A stretch of 64,000 nt of DNA from Pseudomonas sp. St316 (GCF_018325905.1 NZ_AP021901.1:6232001-6296000), one strand, 5' to 3'; shown: positions 24,573 to 35,854, numbered from the stretch's first letter. A program made the numbers and translations. The notes: generated from the letters alone by a model not told the origin.

Positions 24573-27500
24573 CTAAATGTTCTGCCGATCCCCCTTCGGA
24601 TCGAAGAACACCGAAGACACGATCTCTGCCTCGATCACGCTGCCATCGGCCAATGGCGCGAACACTCGCTCGCCCATCCGCTTCAAGCCGCCCCTGACCA
24701 CACCCATGGCAAATGAATAACCCAGGGAGTTGTGGGCATAGCTGGAGGTCACGTGGCCAACCATGGTCATCGGGATCGCCTGCTTGGTGTTGAACACCAG
24801 TTGCGCGCCTTCCGGCAGCCAGACATTCGGGTCGATCGGCTTGAGGCCTACCAGTTGCTTGCGGTCTTCGCGCACGCAATCTTCGCGATTCATGCCACGC
24901 CAGCCGATCCACGAGAACGGTTTGGTCCGGCCTACGCACCAGCCCATGTTCAGGTCGTCCGGGGTCATCGAGCTGTCAGTGTCCTGGCCGACAATGATGA
25001 AGCCCTTCTCGGCCCGCAGTACGTGCATGGTCTCGGTGCCATACGGGGTCAGGTTGTATTTCTTCCCGGCTTCGACGATCTGCTCGAGCACGCCCATGGC
25101 GTAGTCGGCCTGCACGTTGACTTCGTACGACAATTCACCGGTGAACGAGATCCGGAACACCCGCGCCGGCACGCCGCCCACCAGGCCCTCCTTCCAGGTC
25201 ATGAACGGGAAAGCGTCCTTGTCCAGGTCGATGTCGGTGACTTCGCTCAGCAGCTTGCGGCTGTTGGGGCCCGACAGGGTCATGGTCGCCCAGTGGTCGG
25301 TGACCGAGGTGAAGTACACCTTCAGGTCCGGCCATTCGGTCTGGTGATAGATCTCCAGCCATTGCAGCACGCGGGCCGCACCGCCGGTGGTGGTGGTCAT
25401 GATGAAATGGTTGTCGGCGACGCAGGCGGTCACGCCGTCGTCGAAGACCATGCCGTCTTCCTTGCACATCAAGCCGTAGCGAGCCTTGCCCACGTCGAGC
25501 TTGGTCCAGGCGTTGGTGTAGACGCGGTTAAGGAACTCGCGGGCGTCCGGGCCCTGGATATCGATCTTGCCCAGGGTCGAGGCGTCCAGCAGGCCGACGC
25601 TGTCGCGCACGGCCTTGCATTCGCGCTTGACCGCGGCATGCATGTCTTCGCCGTTCTTCGGGAAATACCAAGGGCGTTTCCACTGGCCGACGTCTTCGAA
25701 CTCGGCACCGTTCTTCACATGCCAGGCATGCAGCGCGGTGAAACGCACCGGCTCGAAAATGTGCCCACAGTGCCGGCCAGCCACCGCGCCGAAGGTCACC
25801 GGCGTGTAGTTCGGACGGAACATGGTGGTGCCCATCTGCGGGATGCTCACGTTCAGCGAACGGGCCGCGATGGCCAGGCCGTTGACGTTGCCCAGCTTGC
25901 CCTGGTCGGTACCGAAGCCCAGTGCGGTGTAGCGCTTGACGTGTTCCACCGACTCGAAGCCCTCGCGGGTGGCGAGCTCGATGGCGGCGGCAGTGACGTC
26001 GTTCTGCAGGTCGACGAATTGCTTCGGCGCCCGTGCGGTGGCTTTTTCGTGCGGCACCTGGAACAGCGCCAGAGTTGGCTCTTCGTGACGGCTCAGGGCT
26101 TTGGGCAACACGCCCTCCACGGCCTTGAAGCCGGCTTCGTTAGCCGCGCGCACGCCGCCCTCGAAGCCATCGGCCAAGCTATCGCCGAGGCTGTAGACAC
26201 CGTTCACACCACCGACGCATACACGCTTTTGAGGTGCTTCACCCGGTACGAAACCGAGGATGTCTTCACGCCAGATCGGCTTGCCGCCCAGGTGCGAAGC
26301 CAGGTGGACCACCGGGCTGTAGCCGCCGGAACTGGCCACCAGGTCGCAGTCCAGCCATTCGCCAGGACTGGTGACTTTGTGGGCACGCACGTCGATCGCA
26401 GCAACACGTGCCCCGGTGACGCGCTTGCTGCCACGGGCCTCGATCACGGCGCTGCCGGTGAGGATGCGAATGCCCTTGGCGCGGGCTTCTTCCACCAGCG
26501 CACCACGCGGATTGCTGCGCGCATCGGCGACAGCCACCACTTGCAGGCCGGCGTCGAACCAGTCCAGGGCCACGCGATAGGCGTGGTCGTTGTTGGTGCT
26601 CAGCACCAGTTTCTTGCCCGGAGCCACGCCGTAGCGACGCACGTAGGTGGACACCGCACCGGCCAGCATGTTGCCCGGCACGTCGTTGTTGCCATAGACC
26701 AGTGGACGCTCGCAGGCGCCGGTCGCCAGGACCACGCGCTTGGCGCGGACGCGGTTGATGCGCTGGCGGACCTGGCCGATGGGCGCGCGGTCACCGAGGT
26801 GGTCGGTGAGGCGCTCATGGATGGTCAGGAAGTTATGGTCGTGGTAACCGTTCACCGTGGCACGCGGCAGCAACACCACTTCGGGCATCGAACGCAGTTC
26901 AGCCACTGCAGCGGCGACCCATTCGGTCGCTGGCTTGCCGTCCAGGCTTTCGCGGGAATCGAGCAGGCTACCGCCGAACTCTTCCTGTTCATCGGCCAGG
27001 ATGACACGCGCACCGCTGCGGGCCGCGGCCAGTGCGGCGGCCAGGCCAGCAGGACCGGCGCCGACGATCAGCACGTCGCAGTGACGGTTCATGTAGTCGT
27101 AAGTGTCCGGATCGTTCTCGGTCGGCGAGCGACCCAGGCCCGCGGCCTTGCGGATGTACTTTTCGTAAGTCATCCAGAACGATTGCGGGTACATGAAGGT
27201 TTTGTAGTAGAAGCCCGGCGGCATCAGCTTGCCGCCGACCTTGCCGAGAATGCCCATCATGTCGTTGTTCACGTTCGGCCAGCCGTTGGTGCTGGTGGCG
27301 ACCAGACCCTGGTACAACGCCTGTTGCGTGGCGCGCACGTTAGGAATTTGCGTGGCTTCGGTGGCACCGATCTGCAGCACGGCGTTCGGCTCTTCGGCAC
27401 CGGCGGCGAAGATGCCGCGAGGACGCGAATACTTGAAGCTGCGGCCAATGATGTCGACACCGTTGGCCAGCAGCGCAGCGGCCAGGGAATCGCCCTCGAA

Positions 27501-27590
27501 GCCTTTGTAGGTCTGGCCGTTGAAGGTGAAGCTCAGCGCTTTGTTGCGGTCGATCCGTCCACCGTTGGACAGGCGATTGATCTGGCTCAT
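24573..27590 (-). CDS. soxA: Sarcosine oxidase alpha subunit
   Basis: 1005 residues, standard length. An N-terminal 2Fe-2S-like fold domain (NGQTYKGFEGDSLAAALLANG), NAD/FAD domain with GAGPAGLAAALAAARSG near residue 175, and a C-terminal aminomethyltransferase (GCV_T) domain from about 600 that accepts the methylene group onto THF (GPDAREFLNRVY, GPNSRKLLSEV). With the other subunits it oxidises sarcosine to glycine, H2O2 and 5,10-methylene-THF. The start overlaps the soxD stop (ATGA). Confidence 0.97.
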   Translation of the reverse strand: MSQINRLSNGGRIDRNKALSFTFNGQTYKGFEGDSLAAALLANGVDIIGRSFKYSRPRGIFAAGAEEPNAVLQIGATEATQIPNVRATQQALYQGLVATSTNGWPNVNNDMMGILGKVGGKLMPPGFYYKTFMYPQSFWMTYEKYIRKAAGLGRSPTENDPDTYDYMNRHCDVLIVGAGPAGLAAALAAARSGARVILADEQEEFGGSLLDSRESLDGKPATEWVAAAVAELRSMPEVVLLPRATVNGYHDHNFLTIHERLTDHLGDRAPIGQVRQRINRVRAKRVVLATGACERPLVYGNNDVPGNMLAGAVSTYVRRYGVAPGKKLVLSTNNDHAYRVALDWFDAGLQVVAVADARSNPRGALVEEARAKGIRILTGSAVIEARGSKRVTGARVAAIDVRAHKVTSPGEWLDCDLVASSGGYSPVVHLASHLGGKPIWREDILGFVPGEAPQKRVCVGGVNGVYSLGDSLADGFEGGVRAANEAGFKAVEGVLPKALSRHEEPTLALFQVPHEKATARAPKQFVDLQNDVTAAAIELATREGFESVEHVKRYTALGFGTDQGKLGNVNGLAIAARSLNVSIPQMGTTMFRPNYTPVTFGAVAGRHCGHIFEPVRFTALHAWHVKNGAEFEDVGQWKRPWYFPKNGEDMHAAVKRECKAVRDSVGLLDASTLGKIDIQGPDAREFLNRVYTNAWTKLDVGKARYGLMCKEDGMVFDDGVTACVADNHFIMTTTTGGAARVLQWLEIYHQTEWPDLKVYFTSVTDHWATMTLSGPNSRKLLSEVTDIDLDKDAFPFMTWKEGLVGGVPARVFRISFTGELSYEVNVQADYAMGVLEQIVEAGKKYNLTPYGTETMHVLRAEKGFIIVGQDTDSSMTPDDLNMGWCVGRTKPFSWIGWRGMNREDCVREDRKQLVGLKPIDPNVWLPEGAQLVFNTKQAIPMTMVGHVTSSYAHNSLGYSFAMGVVRGGLKRMGERVFAPLADGSVIEAEIVSSVFFDPKGDRQNI

Positions 27591-27916
27591 ACCTTCTCTC
27601 CCAGAGCCTGTGCGGCCGCTTTCGGACTGTCAGCCTTGTCGGTGAATTGCGGCTTTTGGCCGATCTTGTAGGTTTCGAGAATCTCGTAGGTCACGGTGTC
27701 ACGCGTCGCGTTGAAGTACTGGCGGCAACCGGCGACGTGATCCCACAGCTCATGGTGCAACCCGCGCGGGTTGTCACGGAAGAACATGTAGTCGCCCCAC
27801 TGTTCGTCGGTGCAGGCGTTCGGATCCAGTGGACGCGGGATATGTGCCTGGCCGGATGCATGGAATTCCTCTTCGGAGCGCAGTTCGCCGCAGTGAGGAC
27901 AGAAGATGTGCAACAT
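27587..27916 (-). CDS. soxD: Sarcosine oxidase delta subunit
   Basis: 109 residues. A zinc-binding fold with CPHC at residues 6-9 and histidine/cysteine ligands further on (LWDHVAGCRQYFN). Small structural subunit of the tetrameric oxidase. Overlaps soxA by 4 bp and follows soxB by 14 bp. Confidence 0.95.
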   Translation of the reverse strand: MLHIFCPHCGELRSEEEFHASGQAHIPRPLDPNACTDEQWGDYMFFRDNPRGLHHELWDHVAGCRQYFNATRDTVTYEILETYKIGQKPQFTDKADSPKAAAQALGEKV

Positions 27917-27930
27917 AGGGATTTCTCCTG

Positions 27931-29181
27931 TTAGTGGGCGACGGCAGCAGCGCCGTGTTCGTCGATCAGTGCGCCGTTGTGGAAACGGTCGATGGAAAAC
28001 GGCGCGGCCAGCGGATGCATTTCACCCTTGGCCAGGCTTGCAGCGAAGACGTTGCCCGAGCCCGGGGTGGCCTTGAAGCCGCCGGTACCCCAACCGCAGT
28101 TGAAGAACATGTTCGGCACCGGGGTCTTGGAAATGATCGGGCAGGCGTCCGGCGTGGTGTCGACGATGCCGCCCCACTGGCGGTTCATGCGCACCCGCGA
28201 GAGCACCGGGAACATTTCGACGATGGCCTGGATGGTGTGTTCGATCACCGGGTACGAACCACGCTGGCCGTAGCCGTTGTAGCCGTCGATACCGGCACCG
28301 ATCACCAGGTCGCCCTTGTCGGACTGGCTGATGTAGCCGTGCACGGCGTTGGACATGATCACGCTGTCGATAATCGGCTTGATCGGCTCCGACACCAGCG
28401 CTTGCAGCGGATGGGACTCGATCGGCAGGCGAAAGCCCGCGAGCTTGGCCATGTGCCCGGAGTTACCGGCCGTCACCACGCCGACACGCTTGGCGCCGAT
28501 GAAGCCCTTGTTGGTTTCCACGCCGATGCACACGCCGTTTTCCTTGCGGAAACCGATCACTTCGGTCTGCTGGATCAGGTCCACGCCCAGGGCGTCCGCC
28601 GCCCGGGCAAAGCCCCAGGCCACGGCATCGTGACGGGCCACGCCGCCGCGACGCTGGACGGTGGCACCCATCACCGGGTAGCGGGTGTTCTTCGAGCAAT
28701 CCAGGTACGGGATCTCGTCGGCCACTTGCTTGGCATTGAGCAGCTCGCCGTCCACGCCGTTGAGGCGGTTGGCACTGACGCGACGCTCGGAATCACGGAT
28801 GTCCTGCAGGGTGTGGCACAGGTTGTAGACGCCACGCTGGGAGAACATCACGTTGTAGTTCAAGTCCTGGGACAGGCCTTCCCAGAGTTTCATCGCGTGC
28901 TCGTACAGGTGGGCCGATTCGTCCCACAGGTAGTTGGAGCGCACGATGGTGGTGTTGCGCGCGGTGTTACCGCCGCCCAGCCAGCCCTTCTCGACCACGG
29001 CCACGTTGGTGATGCCGTGTTCCTTGGCCAGGTAGTAGGCGGTTGCCAGGCCATGCCCGCCACCGCCGACGATGACCACGTCGTAGACCTTTTTCGGGGT
29101 CGGCGTGCGCCACATCCGCTGCCAGTTTTCGTGATGGCTGAGAGAGTGTTTGAAGAGGCCGAAGCCTGAATAGCGTTGCAT
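27931..29181 (-). CDS. soxB: Sarcosine oxidase beta subunit
   Basis: 416 residues. FAD-binding DAO fold with [21 protein letters not shown] (about residues 35-55) and [12 protein letters not shown]-terminal [15 protein letters not shown] binds the flavin. It carries both the catalytic FAD and the covalent FMN (on a conserved His) and is where sarcosine is oxidised. Start: a GGAG lies 8 nt before the second ATG (29181) but only 2 nt before the first (29187), so the second is used and gives the usual [12 protein letters not shown]-terminus. Confidence 0.97.
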   Translation of the reverse strand: MQRYSGFGLFKHSLSHHENWQRMWRTPTPKKVYDVVIVGGGGHGLATAYYLAKEHGITNVAVVEKGWLGGGNTARNTTIVRSNYLWDESAHLYEHAMKLWEGLSQDLNYNVMFSQRGVYNLCHTLQDIRDSERRVSANRLNGVDGELLNAKQVADEIPYLDCSKNTRYPVMGATVQRRGGVARHDAVAWGFARAADALGVDLIQQTEVIGFRKENGVCIGVETNKGFIGAKRVGVVTAGNSGHMAKLAGFRLPIESHPLQALVSEPIKPIIDSVIMSNAVHGYISQSDKGDLVIGAGIDGYNGYGQRGSYPVIEHTIQAIVEMFPVLSRVRMNRQWGGIVDTTPDACPIISKTPVPNMFFNCGWGTGGFKATPGSGNVFAASLAKGEMHPLAAPFSIDRFHNGALIDEHGAAAVAH

Positions 29182-29202
29182 AGTCATTACTCCAAAACCG
29201 AC

Positions 29203-30456
<1,254 letters not shown>

Positions 30457-30639
30457 CGCGTCTCTCCCAGCGGCGGCGGTGCGCCTTTCGTCTCGGTGAG
30501 GCACGGACCATTCGGTCGTGCCCTTTGGATGCGATGGTATGGCTGGCGCAGGCAGGTCAAATGCCTATGGACGCCACGCAAAGGTGCGTTTACGACATGC
30601 GGTCAAAGAGTAGGGGAGCAAGGCCGGCGGGATAGCACC

Positions 30640-30725
30640 GTGGGAGCAAAGCTTGCTCGCGATCCAGGCACCTCGGTTCATGGGAGACCGCGTCGCTTTC
30701 ATCGCGGGCAAGCCTTGCTCCCACA
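30640..30725. repeat. REPIN, mixed subtype
   Basis: Left arm reads AAGCTTGCTCGCGA, right arm GCGGGCAAGCCTTGCTCC, so the two arms come from different REP variants. The remaining gap 30457-30639 holds the glyA upstream region; no glycine riboswitch was recognised. Confidence 0.85.
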
Positions 30726-30757
30726 GGCTTGGCTCGCAAAATGTTGCTCCTTGAGAG

Positions 30758-31462
30758 TTATGCCGCGACATGGCGAACCGCGAGCAAGACCAGGAAATGC
30801 GTGGGATAAAGGCCATATGCCCAGCGGCGCATTGGCGGAGGATGAAAACGACCAGCGTGTCGCAAAAGCACCAGCCCCAGCCATGGCGCAAACAGACACG
30901 CCACCAACCCGCCGATCGCCACCCCATCCCCCAGCCACGCCGCGCCATACAGCACCCGCCATTGATTGGCCGCCACGCACACCAACCCCGGCCACACCGC
31001 CAAATACCAGGGCCGGCGCAACACCAGCAGCATCGCCAGCGGCAGCAGCACGCCGAAAAAACCGAACATCAGTTGCGTGGTAAACAGCACCGCCAACAGC
31101 AACGCCACCGCAGCCAGGCCGCGCGCAGCCCATGTCGGTGCCTGCCAGCCGCGCGCCACCAGCAGGCCCAAGACCAGGGTCGGCATGACGTTCAGCGTGG
31201 CAGGCTCGGGAAAAAACAGCCGGTAAGGTATCTCGCTGACAGCACTGAACAACAGCAACCAGCCCAGGTAACGCCACGGGCGGGCACTGGCCCCGCTGCG
31301 CCCCAGGTTCGCCGCCATCGCCAGGCAGAACCACGGAAAAGCCAAGCGCCCCGGCACGTACAGCCAATCGACGGAGAACCCGACATATCGCAGATGATCG
31401 AACACCATCGCTAACAGAGCCAGCCACTTGAGCAGGTCCAGCGCCCCGTCGCGCCGGCTCAT
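30758..31462 (-). CDS. TraX family acyltransferase-like membrane protein
   Basis: 234 residues, seven to eight hydrophobic segments. The N-terminus RRDGALDLLKWLALLAMVFDH is the TraX signature (helix ending in D-H), shared with TraX that acetylates pilin in F plasmids. Chromosomal copies are widespread in Pseudomonas (PA5414 equivalent) with unknown substrate. The C-terminus ends in a short helix (YGLYPTHFLVLLAVRHV), typical of the family. It is not in a conjugative context. Confidence 0.85.
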   Translation of the reverse strand: MSRRDGALDLLKWLALLAMVFDHLRYVGFSVDWLYVPGRLAFPWFCLAMAANLGRSGASARPWRYLGWLLLFSAVSEIPYRLFFPEPATLNVMPTLVLGLLVARGWQAPTWAARGLAAVALLLAVLFTTQLMFGFFGVLLPLAMLLVLRRPWYLAVWPGLVCVAANQWRVLYGAAWLGDGVAIGGLVACLFAPWLGLVLLRHAGRFHPPPMRRWAYGLYPTHFLVLLAVRHVAA

Positions 31463-31549
31463 GTGTAAAACGGCTCGATGAGTTTGATACTTTCCGACAG
31501 AAACATCCGGTGTGTTCCCCCGCTAATCTTGGGTAAAGTGCGCACCAGT

Positions 31550-31782
31550 ATTGACCACGGCGTTGCCCACTCAAGCGCGCCGGACCATGATTGACCACGG
31601 CGCTGCCCACTCAAGCGCGCCGGACCATGATTGACCACGGCGCTGCCCACTCAAGCGCGCCGGACCATGATTGACCACGGCGCTGCCCACTCAAGCGCGC
31701 CGGACCATGATTGACCACGGCGTCGCCCACTCAAGCGCGCCGGACCATGATCGACCACGGCGCTGTGGACCCAAGCACGCCG
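31550..31782. repeat. 40-bp tandem repeat, 5.8 copies, before ltaE
   Basis: Units start at 31550, 31590, 31630, 31670, 31710 and 31750 (partial). Consensus begins ATTGACCACGGCGCTGCCCA and continues CTCAAGCGCGCCGGACCATG. The first four full units differ by single bases; the last is diverged (GTGGACCCAAGCACGC). It lies between divergent traX and ltaE, 80-310 bp before ltaE. There are no spacers, so it is not a CRISPR. The gap from 31783 to 31859 holds only the ltaE leader. Confidence 0.95.
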
Positions 31783-31859
31783 AAAACCAGGGAACGCCCC
31801 ACCCGGGCATTCCGCCAGGGATCTCTTTACCCAGGACTCTCTATTCAAGGAGCAAGGCC

Positions 31860-32900
31860 ATGACCGACAAGAGTCAACAGTTTGCCAGCGACAACTATTC
31901 CGGCATTTGCCCCGAAGCCTGGGCGGCCATGGAAGAAGCCAACCATGGCCACCAGCGCGCCTACGGCGACGACGAGTGGACCCACCGCGCGGCGGACGAT
32001 TTCCGGGTCTTGTTCGAAACCGACTGCGAAGTGTTCTTCGCGTTCAACGGCACGGCGGCCAACTCTTTGGCATTGTCCTCACTGTGCCAGAGTTACCACA
32101 GCGTGATCTGCTCGGAAACCGCCCACGTCGAAACCGACGAATGCGGCGCACCGGAGTTCTTCTCCAACGGGTCCAAGCTGCTGGTGGCGCGCACCGAAAA
32201 CGGCAAGCTGACCCCCGAGTCGATCCGTGAGATCGCCCTCAAGCGCCAGGACATCCACTACCCCAAGCCCCGGGTCGTGACCCTGACCCAGGCCACGGAA
32301 GTCGGCAGTGTCTACACCCCGGAAGAAATCCGCGCCATCAGCGTCACCTGCAAGGAACTGGGGCTGAACCTGCACATGGACGGCGCGCGTTTTTCCAACG
32401 CCTGCGCCTTCCTCGGCTGCTCCCCGGCCGACCTGACCTGGAAGGCCGGCGTGGACGTATTGTGCTTCGGCGGCACGAAAAACGGCATGGCGGTGGGTGA
32501 AGCGATCCTGTTCTTCAACCATGACCTGGCCGAAGACTTCGACTATCGCTGCAAGCAGGCCGGGCAACTGGCCTCGAAGATGCGTTTTCTCTCCGCGCCC
32601 TGGGTCGGCTTGCTGCAGAACCAGGCCTGGCTCAAGCACGCCCGCCACGCCAACCACTGCGCCCAATTGCTGGCAGAGCTGGTCAGCGACATTCCCGGCG
32701 TGGAACTGATGTTCCCGGTCCAGGCCAACGGCGTGTTCCTGCAACTCTCGGAACCGGCCATCGCCGCGCTGACCGCCAAGGGCTGGCGTTTCTACACATT
32801 CATTGGCAAAGGCGGCGCACGCTTCATGTGCTCGTGGGATACCGAAGAAGCACGGGTGCGGGAATTGGCGGCGGATATTCGGGAAGTGATGGCGGGCTAG
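31860..32900 (+). CDS. ltaE: Low-specificity L-threonine aldolase
   Basis: 346 residues, PLP aspartate-aminotransferase fold type I. The PLP lysine lies in FGGTKNGMAVGEA; the NGTAAN and LHMDGARF segments are also conserved. It cleaves L-threonine/allo-threonine to glycine and acetaldehyde, linking to the glycine pool next to glyA and sox. ATG 31860 preceded by AGGAGCAAGGCC. In P. aeruginosa it lies at the same place (PA5413). Confidence 0.96.
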   Translation: MTDKSQQFASDNYSGICPEAWAAMEEANHGHQRAYGDDEWTHRAADDFRVLFETDCEVFFAFNGTAANSLALSSLCQSYHSVICSETAHVETDECGAPEFFSNGSKLLVARTENGKLTPESIREIALKRQDIHYPKPRVVTLTQATEVGSVYTPEEIRAISVTCKELGLNLHMDGARFSNACAFLGCSPADLTWKAGVDVLCFGGTKNGMAVGEAILFFNHDLAEDFDYRCKQAGQLASKMRFLSAPWVGLLQNQAWLKHARHANHCAQLLAELVSDIPGVELMFPVQANGVFLQLSEPAIAALTAKGWRFYTFIGKGGARFMCSWDTEEARVRELAADIREVMAG

Positions 32901-32939
32901 GAAAGCCGCCCCAAGCCTGTCATGCCCCCCCGGGCTTAC

Positions 32940-33041
32940 TGTGGGAGCAAAGCCTGTGGGAGCAAGGCTTGCCCGCGATGAAATCGACGCGATCTCCTTT
33001 GGATCGAGTTGTCTGCATCGCGAGCAAGCTTTGCTCCCACA
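32940..33041. repeat. REPIN with an extra nested arm start
   Basis: The left side reads TGTGGGAGCAAAGCC directly followed by TGTGGGAGCAAGGC, a 15-bp duplication of the arm start; the right arm is the TTTGCTCC type. It lies between convergent ltaE and gbcB. Confidence 0.85.
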
Positions 33042-33072
33042 GGAGGGGCTCACCGCTACTTGGATGGACAGA

Positions 33073-34173
33073 TCAGAAATCGATCCGCACATCCCCCTTC
33101 GGCACGCTGCAGCACGACAGGATGTAGCCCTCGGCCTCGTCGTCCTCGGTGATCCCGCCGTTGTGATCCATTTCCACTTCCCCGCCCAGCTTCAGCACCT
33201 TGCAGGTGCCGCAGATGCCCATGCCGCAGGCCTTGGGAATCATCATGCCGAGCTTGGCAGCCGCGGCGTGCACGGTTTCGCCCGGCCCCACGCGAATGCT
33301 CTTGCCCGAGGAGGTGAACTCCACCAGGTGCAGGTCCGCCGCGTCGACTTCCGGGGCGTCGGCTGCTTGTTCGGCCTGTTCCACGGCGTCGGCGCGGGCT
33401 TCCGGTGGCGTGGCACCGAAGGACTCCTCGTGGTAACGCTTCATGTCGTAGCCGGCCGCTTCCAGCAGGCGCTTGACCGCGGTCATGTATGGGGTCGGGC
33501 CGCAACAGAACACCTCGCGCTCGAGGAAGTCAGGCACCATCAATTCCAGCATCTTGTGGTTCAGATAACCGCGATAACCAGCCCAGGGCTCGCCCAGGCC
33601 ATGTTTTTCGCAGATCAGGTGCAAGCTGAAGTTGTCGATCCGCGACGCCATGTGCTCCAGCTCACGGTGATAGATGATGTCCTTGGGCGAGCGGGCGCTG
33701 TGGATAAAGGTCATGTCGACATTGGCGTTGGTGTCGTAGAACCAGCGCGCCATGGACATGCACGGCGTGATCCCCACGCCACCGCTCAGGTACAGGACTT
33801 TCGGGCTCGGGAAATCGATGGCATTGAACAACCCCACCGGCCCGTGCACCGCCAGCTCCTGGCCTTCGTGCAGGGTGTCGTGCAACCAGTTGGACACCTT
33901 GCCCCCCGGCACGCGCTTGATGGTCACCGAGAAACTGTAGGGCACCGACGGCGAGCTGGAGATGGTGTAGGAGCGCATGATCGGCTGGCCTTCGATTTCC
34001 AGCTCCAGGGTGACGAATTGCCCCGGCTTGAAAAAGAACATGATCGGCTGGTCGGCCATGAAGCAGAAGGTGCGCACATCCCAGGTTTCCTGGATGACTT
34101 TGACGCAACGTACGATATGTCGGCCATTGGCCCAGGTCTGGGTCGTGACCGGGTTCAGGAAGTTGTTGGACAT
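33073..34173 (-). CDS. gbcB: Glycine betaine monooxygenase reductase subunit
   Basis: 366 residues. FAD-binding ferredoxin reductase domain (RSYTISSSPS, then NAD site GGVGITPCMSMARWF) followed by a C-terminal plant-type 2Fe-2S domain with CGMGICGTC and a final Cys in SCC. It passes electrons from NADH to GbcA, which demethylates glycine betaine to dimethylglycine and formaldehyde. The start at 34173 (MSNNFLNPV) removes a 22-residue extension that lacks a ribosome site. It is divergent from gbcA. Confidence 0.95.
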   Translation of the reverse strand: MSNNFLNPVTTQTWANGRHIVRCVKVIQETWDVRTFCFMADQPIMFFFKPGQFVTLELEIEGQPIMRSYTISSSPSVPYSFSVTIKRVPGGKVSNWLHDTLHEGQELAVHGPVGLFNAIDFPSPKVLYLSGGVGITPCMSMARWFYDTNANVDMTFIHSARSPKDIIYHRELEHMASRIDNFSLHLICEKHGLGEPWAGYRGYLNHKMLELMVPDFLEREVFCCGPTPYMTAVKRLLEAAGYDMKRYHEESFGATPPEARADAVEQAEQAADAPEVDAADLHLVEFTSSGKSIRVGPGETVHAAAAKLGMMIPKACGMGICGTCKVLKLGGEVEMDHNGGITEDDEAEGYILSCCSVPKGDVRIDF

Positions 34174-34244
34174 GCTGATCTCCACGGCCGACTGTCGGCC
34201 TTCATGTTGGCGATTGTGCGCAGGCGCCTGGGTGACCATTTACC

Positions 34245-34274
34245 TATCTGCGACATTCACATACTTATCGCGAC
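34245..34274. promoter_or_regulatory. Candidate GbdR-type direct repeat in the gbcA-gbcB intergenic region
   Basis: TATCTGCGAC and TTATCGCGAC: the shared GCGAC cores are 20 bp apart, two helical turns, as AraC-family dimers use. A similar pair precedes cbcX at 63587. The gap between gbcB and gbcA (34174-34456) has no gene. Confidence 0.4.
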
Positions 34275-34456
34275 CAGCCCCCAACTACCGGGGCTTGCGC
34301 GTCGGGAACAGATTGGGCCATGTCGCCCATGGATAAGGTTGCGCCCCTGCGCGGCCCCACACTCGCCCCAACAGATAAACAAAGTTTTCTGCCTTGCGTA
34401 GCACAACCGATTAGTCATTTTTCGCCGGCCACGTAGAGGGCCATGAGGATAAAACG

Positions 34457-35752
34457 ATGGACGTCACCACCACCCTGAGCCTGGGCGATCCGCTGGAACC
34501 CGCACGCAAGGCCACCGCGCAAATGCTGCAAGAGCGCGAACGTACCTTCTCGTTGCCGCAACCGTTCTACAGCGATGAGCGCTTGTTTGATATCGATATG
34601 CAGGAAATCTTCCAGAAGGAATGGTTGATCGCCGGCATGACCTGCGAAATCCCGGCCAAGGGCAACTACCTGACCCTGCAAATCGGCAAGAACCCGATCA
34701 TCGTGATTCGTGGTGCCGAGGGCGTGGTGCATGCCTTCCATAACGTCTGCCGCCACCGCGGTTCACGCCTGTGCACCAGCGACAAGGGCAAAGTCGCCAA
34801 GCTGGTCTGCCACTACCACCAGTGGACCTACGAGCTGGACGGTCGCCTGCTGTTCGCCGGCACCGAGATGGGCGCCGACTTCGACATGAAGCAGTACGGC
34901 CTCAAGCCGGTGAACGTGAAGACCGCGGGGGGCTACATCTTCATCAGCCTGGCCGAGAACCCGCCGGCCATCGATGACTTCCTGTCGACGCTGAACCATT
35001 ACATGGAACCGTACGACATGGAGAACACCAAGGTGGCGGTGCAAACCACCTTGATGGAAAAAGCCAACTGGAAGCTGGTACTGGAAAACAACCGCGAGTG
35101 CTACCACTGCAACGCCTCGCACCCCGAATTGCTCAAGACCCTGCTGGAATGGGACGACGTCACCGACCCGCGGGCCGACCAGGCCTTCAAGGACCACGTG
35201 GCCGCCTCCGCCGCCGCTTGGGACGCCGAGAAGATCCCTTACGCCCACGCCAGCTTCGGCCTGCGTAACCGTATCGTGCGCATGCCGCTGCTCAAGGGCA
35301 CCGTGTCGATGACCATGGACGGCAAGCAAGGCTGCGCCAAGCTGATGGGCCGCATCAAGAACCCGGACCTGGGCTCGATGCGTATCCTGCACCTGCCACA
35401 CTCGTGGAACCACTGCATGGGCGACCACATCATCGTGTTCACCGTGTGGCCGATCAGCGCCCAGGAAACCATGGTCACCACCAAGTGGCTGGTGCACAAG
35501 GACGCGGTCGAAGGCGTGGATTACGACGTCGCGCGCATGCGTGAAGTCTGGGACGCCACCAACGACCAGGACCGTCGCCTGGCCGAAGAAAACCAGCGCG
35601 GCATCAACTCCACCGCCTACCAGCCAGGCCCGTACTCCAAGACCTATGAGTTCGGCGTGGTGAACTTCGTCGACTGGTACAGCGAGCGCCTGCTCAACAA
35701 CCTGGGGGCGGAACCGGCGCCGTACCTCAAGGGCGTGCCGGTCCAGGGCTAA
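34457..35752 (+). CDS. gbcA: Glycine betaine monooxygenase, Rieske oxygenase subunit
   Basis: 431 residues. Rieske 2Fe-2S ligands C98-x-H100 and C118-x2-H121 (NVCRHRG, VCHYHQW); mononuclear iron histidines H217 and H222 (NNRECYHCNASH). It removes one methyl from glycine betaine as formaldehyde, giving dimethylglycine for DgcAB. The electron partner is GbcB across the divergent promoter region. In P. aeruginosa expression is activated by GbdR, whose gene lies at 60296 here. Confidence 0.96.
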   Translation: MDVTTTLSLGDPLEPARKATAQMLQERERTFSLPQPFYSDERLFDIDMQEIFQKEWLIAGMTCEIPAKGNYLTLQIGKNPIIVIRGAEGVVHAFHNVCRHRGSRLCTSDKGKVAKLVCHYHQWTYELDGRLLFAGTEMGADFDMKQYGLKPVNVKTAGGYIFISLAENPPAIDDFLSTLNHYMEPYDMENTKVAVQTTLMEKANWKLVLENNRECYHCNASHPELLKTLLEWDDVTDPRADQAFKDHVAASAAAWDAEKIPYAHASFGLRNRIVRMPLLKGTVSMTMDGKQGCAKLMGRIKNPDLGSMRILHLPHSWNHCMGDHIIVFTVWPISAQETMVTTKWLVHKDAVEGVDYDVARMREVWDATNDQDRRLAEENQRGINSTAYQPGPYSKTYEFGVVNFVDWYSERLLNNLGAEPAPYLKGVPVQG

Positions 35753-35761
35753 AGTCAAAAG

Positions 35762-35834
35762 CATCGCGAGCAAGCTCGCTCCCACAGGGTTCTATGTCGT
35801 TCACAAAACCTGTGGGAGCGAGCTTGCTCGCGAT
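35762..35834. repeat. REPIN, compact, reverse-then-forward
   Basis: Opposed arms about 24 bp apart between convergent gbcA and the phosphoesterase gene. Confidence 0.88.
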
Positions 35835-35854
35835 AGCGGCTCGACATTCACCGA

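Noticed and set aside
24732..27671. 979-codon open frame on the plus strand opposite soxA
   Set aside because: Mirror frame of a GC-rich gene; its translation is rich in His, Val, Asp and Gly with no known domain, and soxA is certain.
30457..30757. Glycine riboswitch before glyA
   Set aside because: No tandem glycine-aptamer core was recognisable; the stretch contains a REPIN and ordinary upstream DNA.
31550..31782. CRISPR array
   Set aside because: The 40-bp units abut each other without spacers and no cas gene is present.
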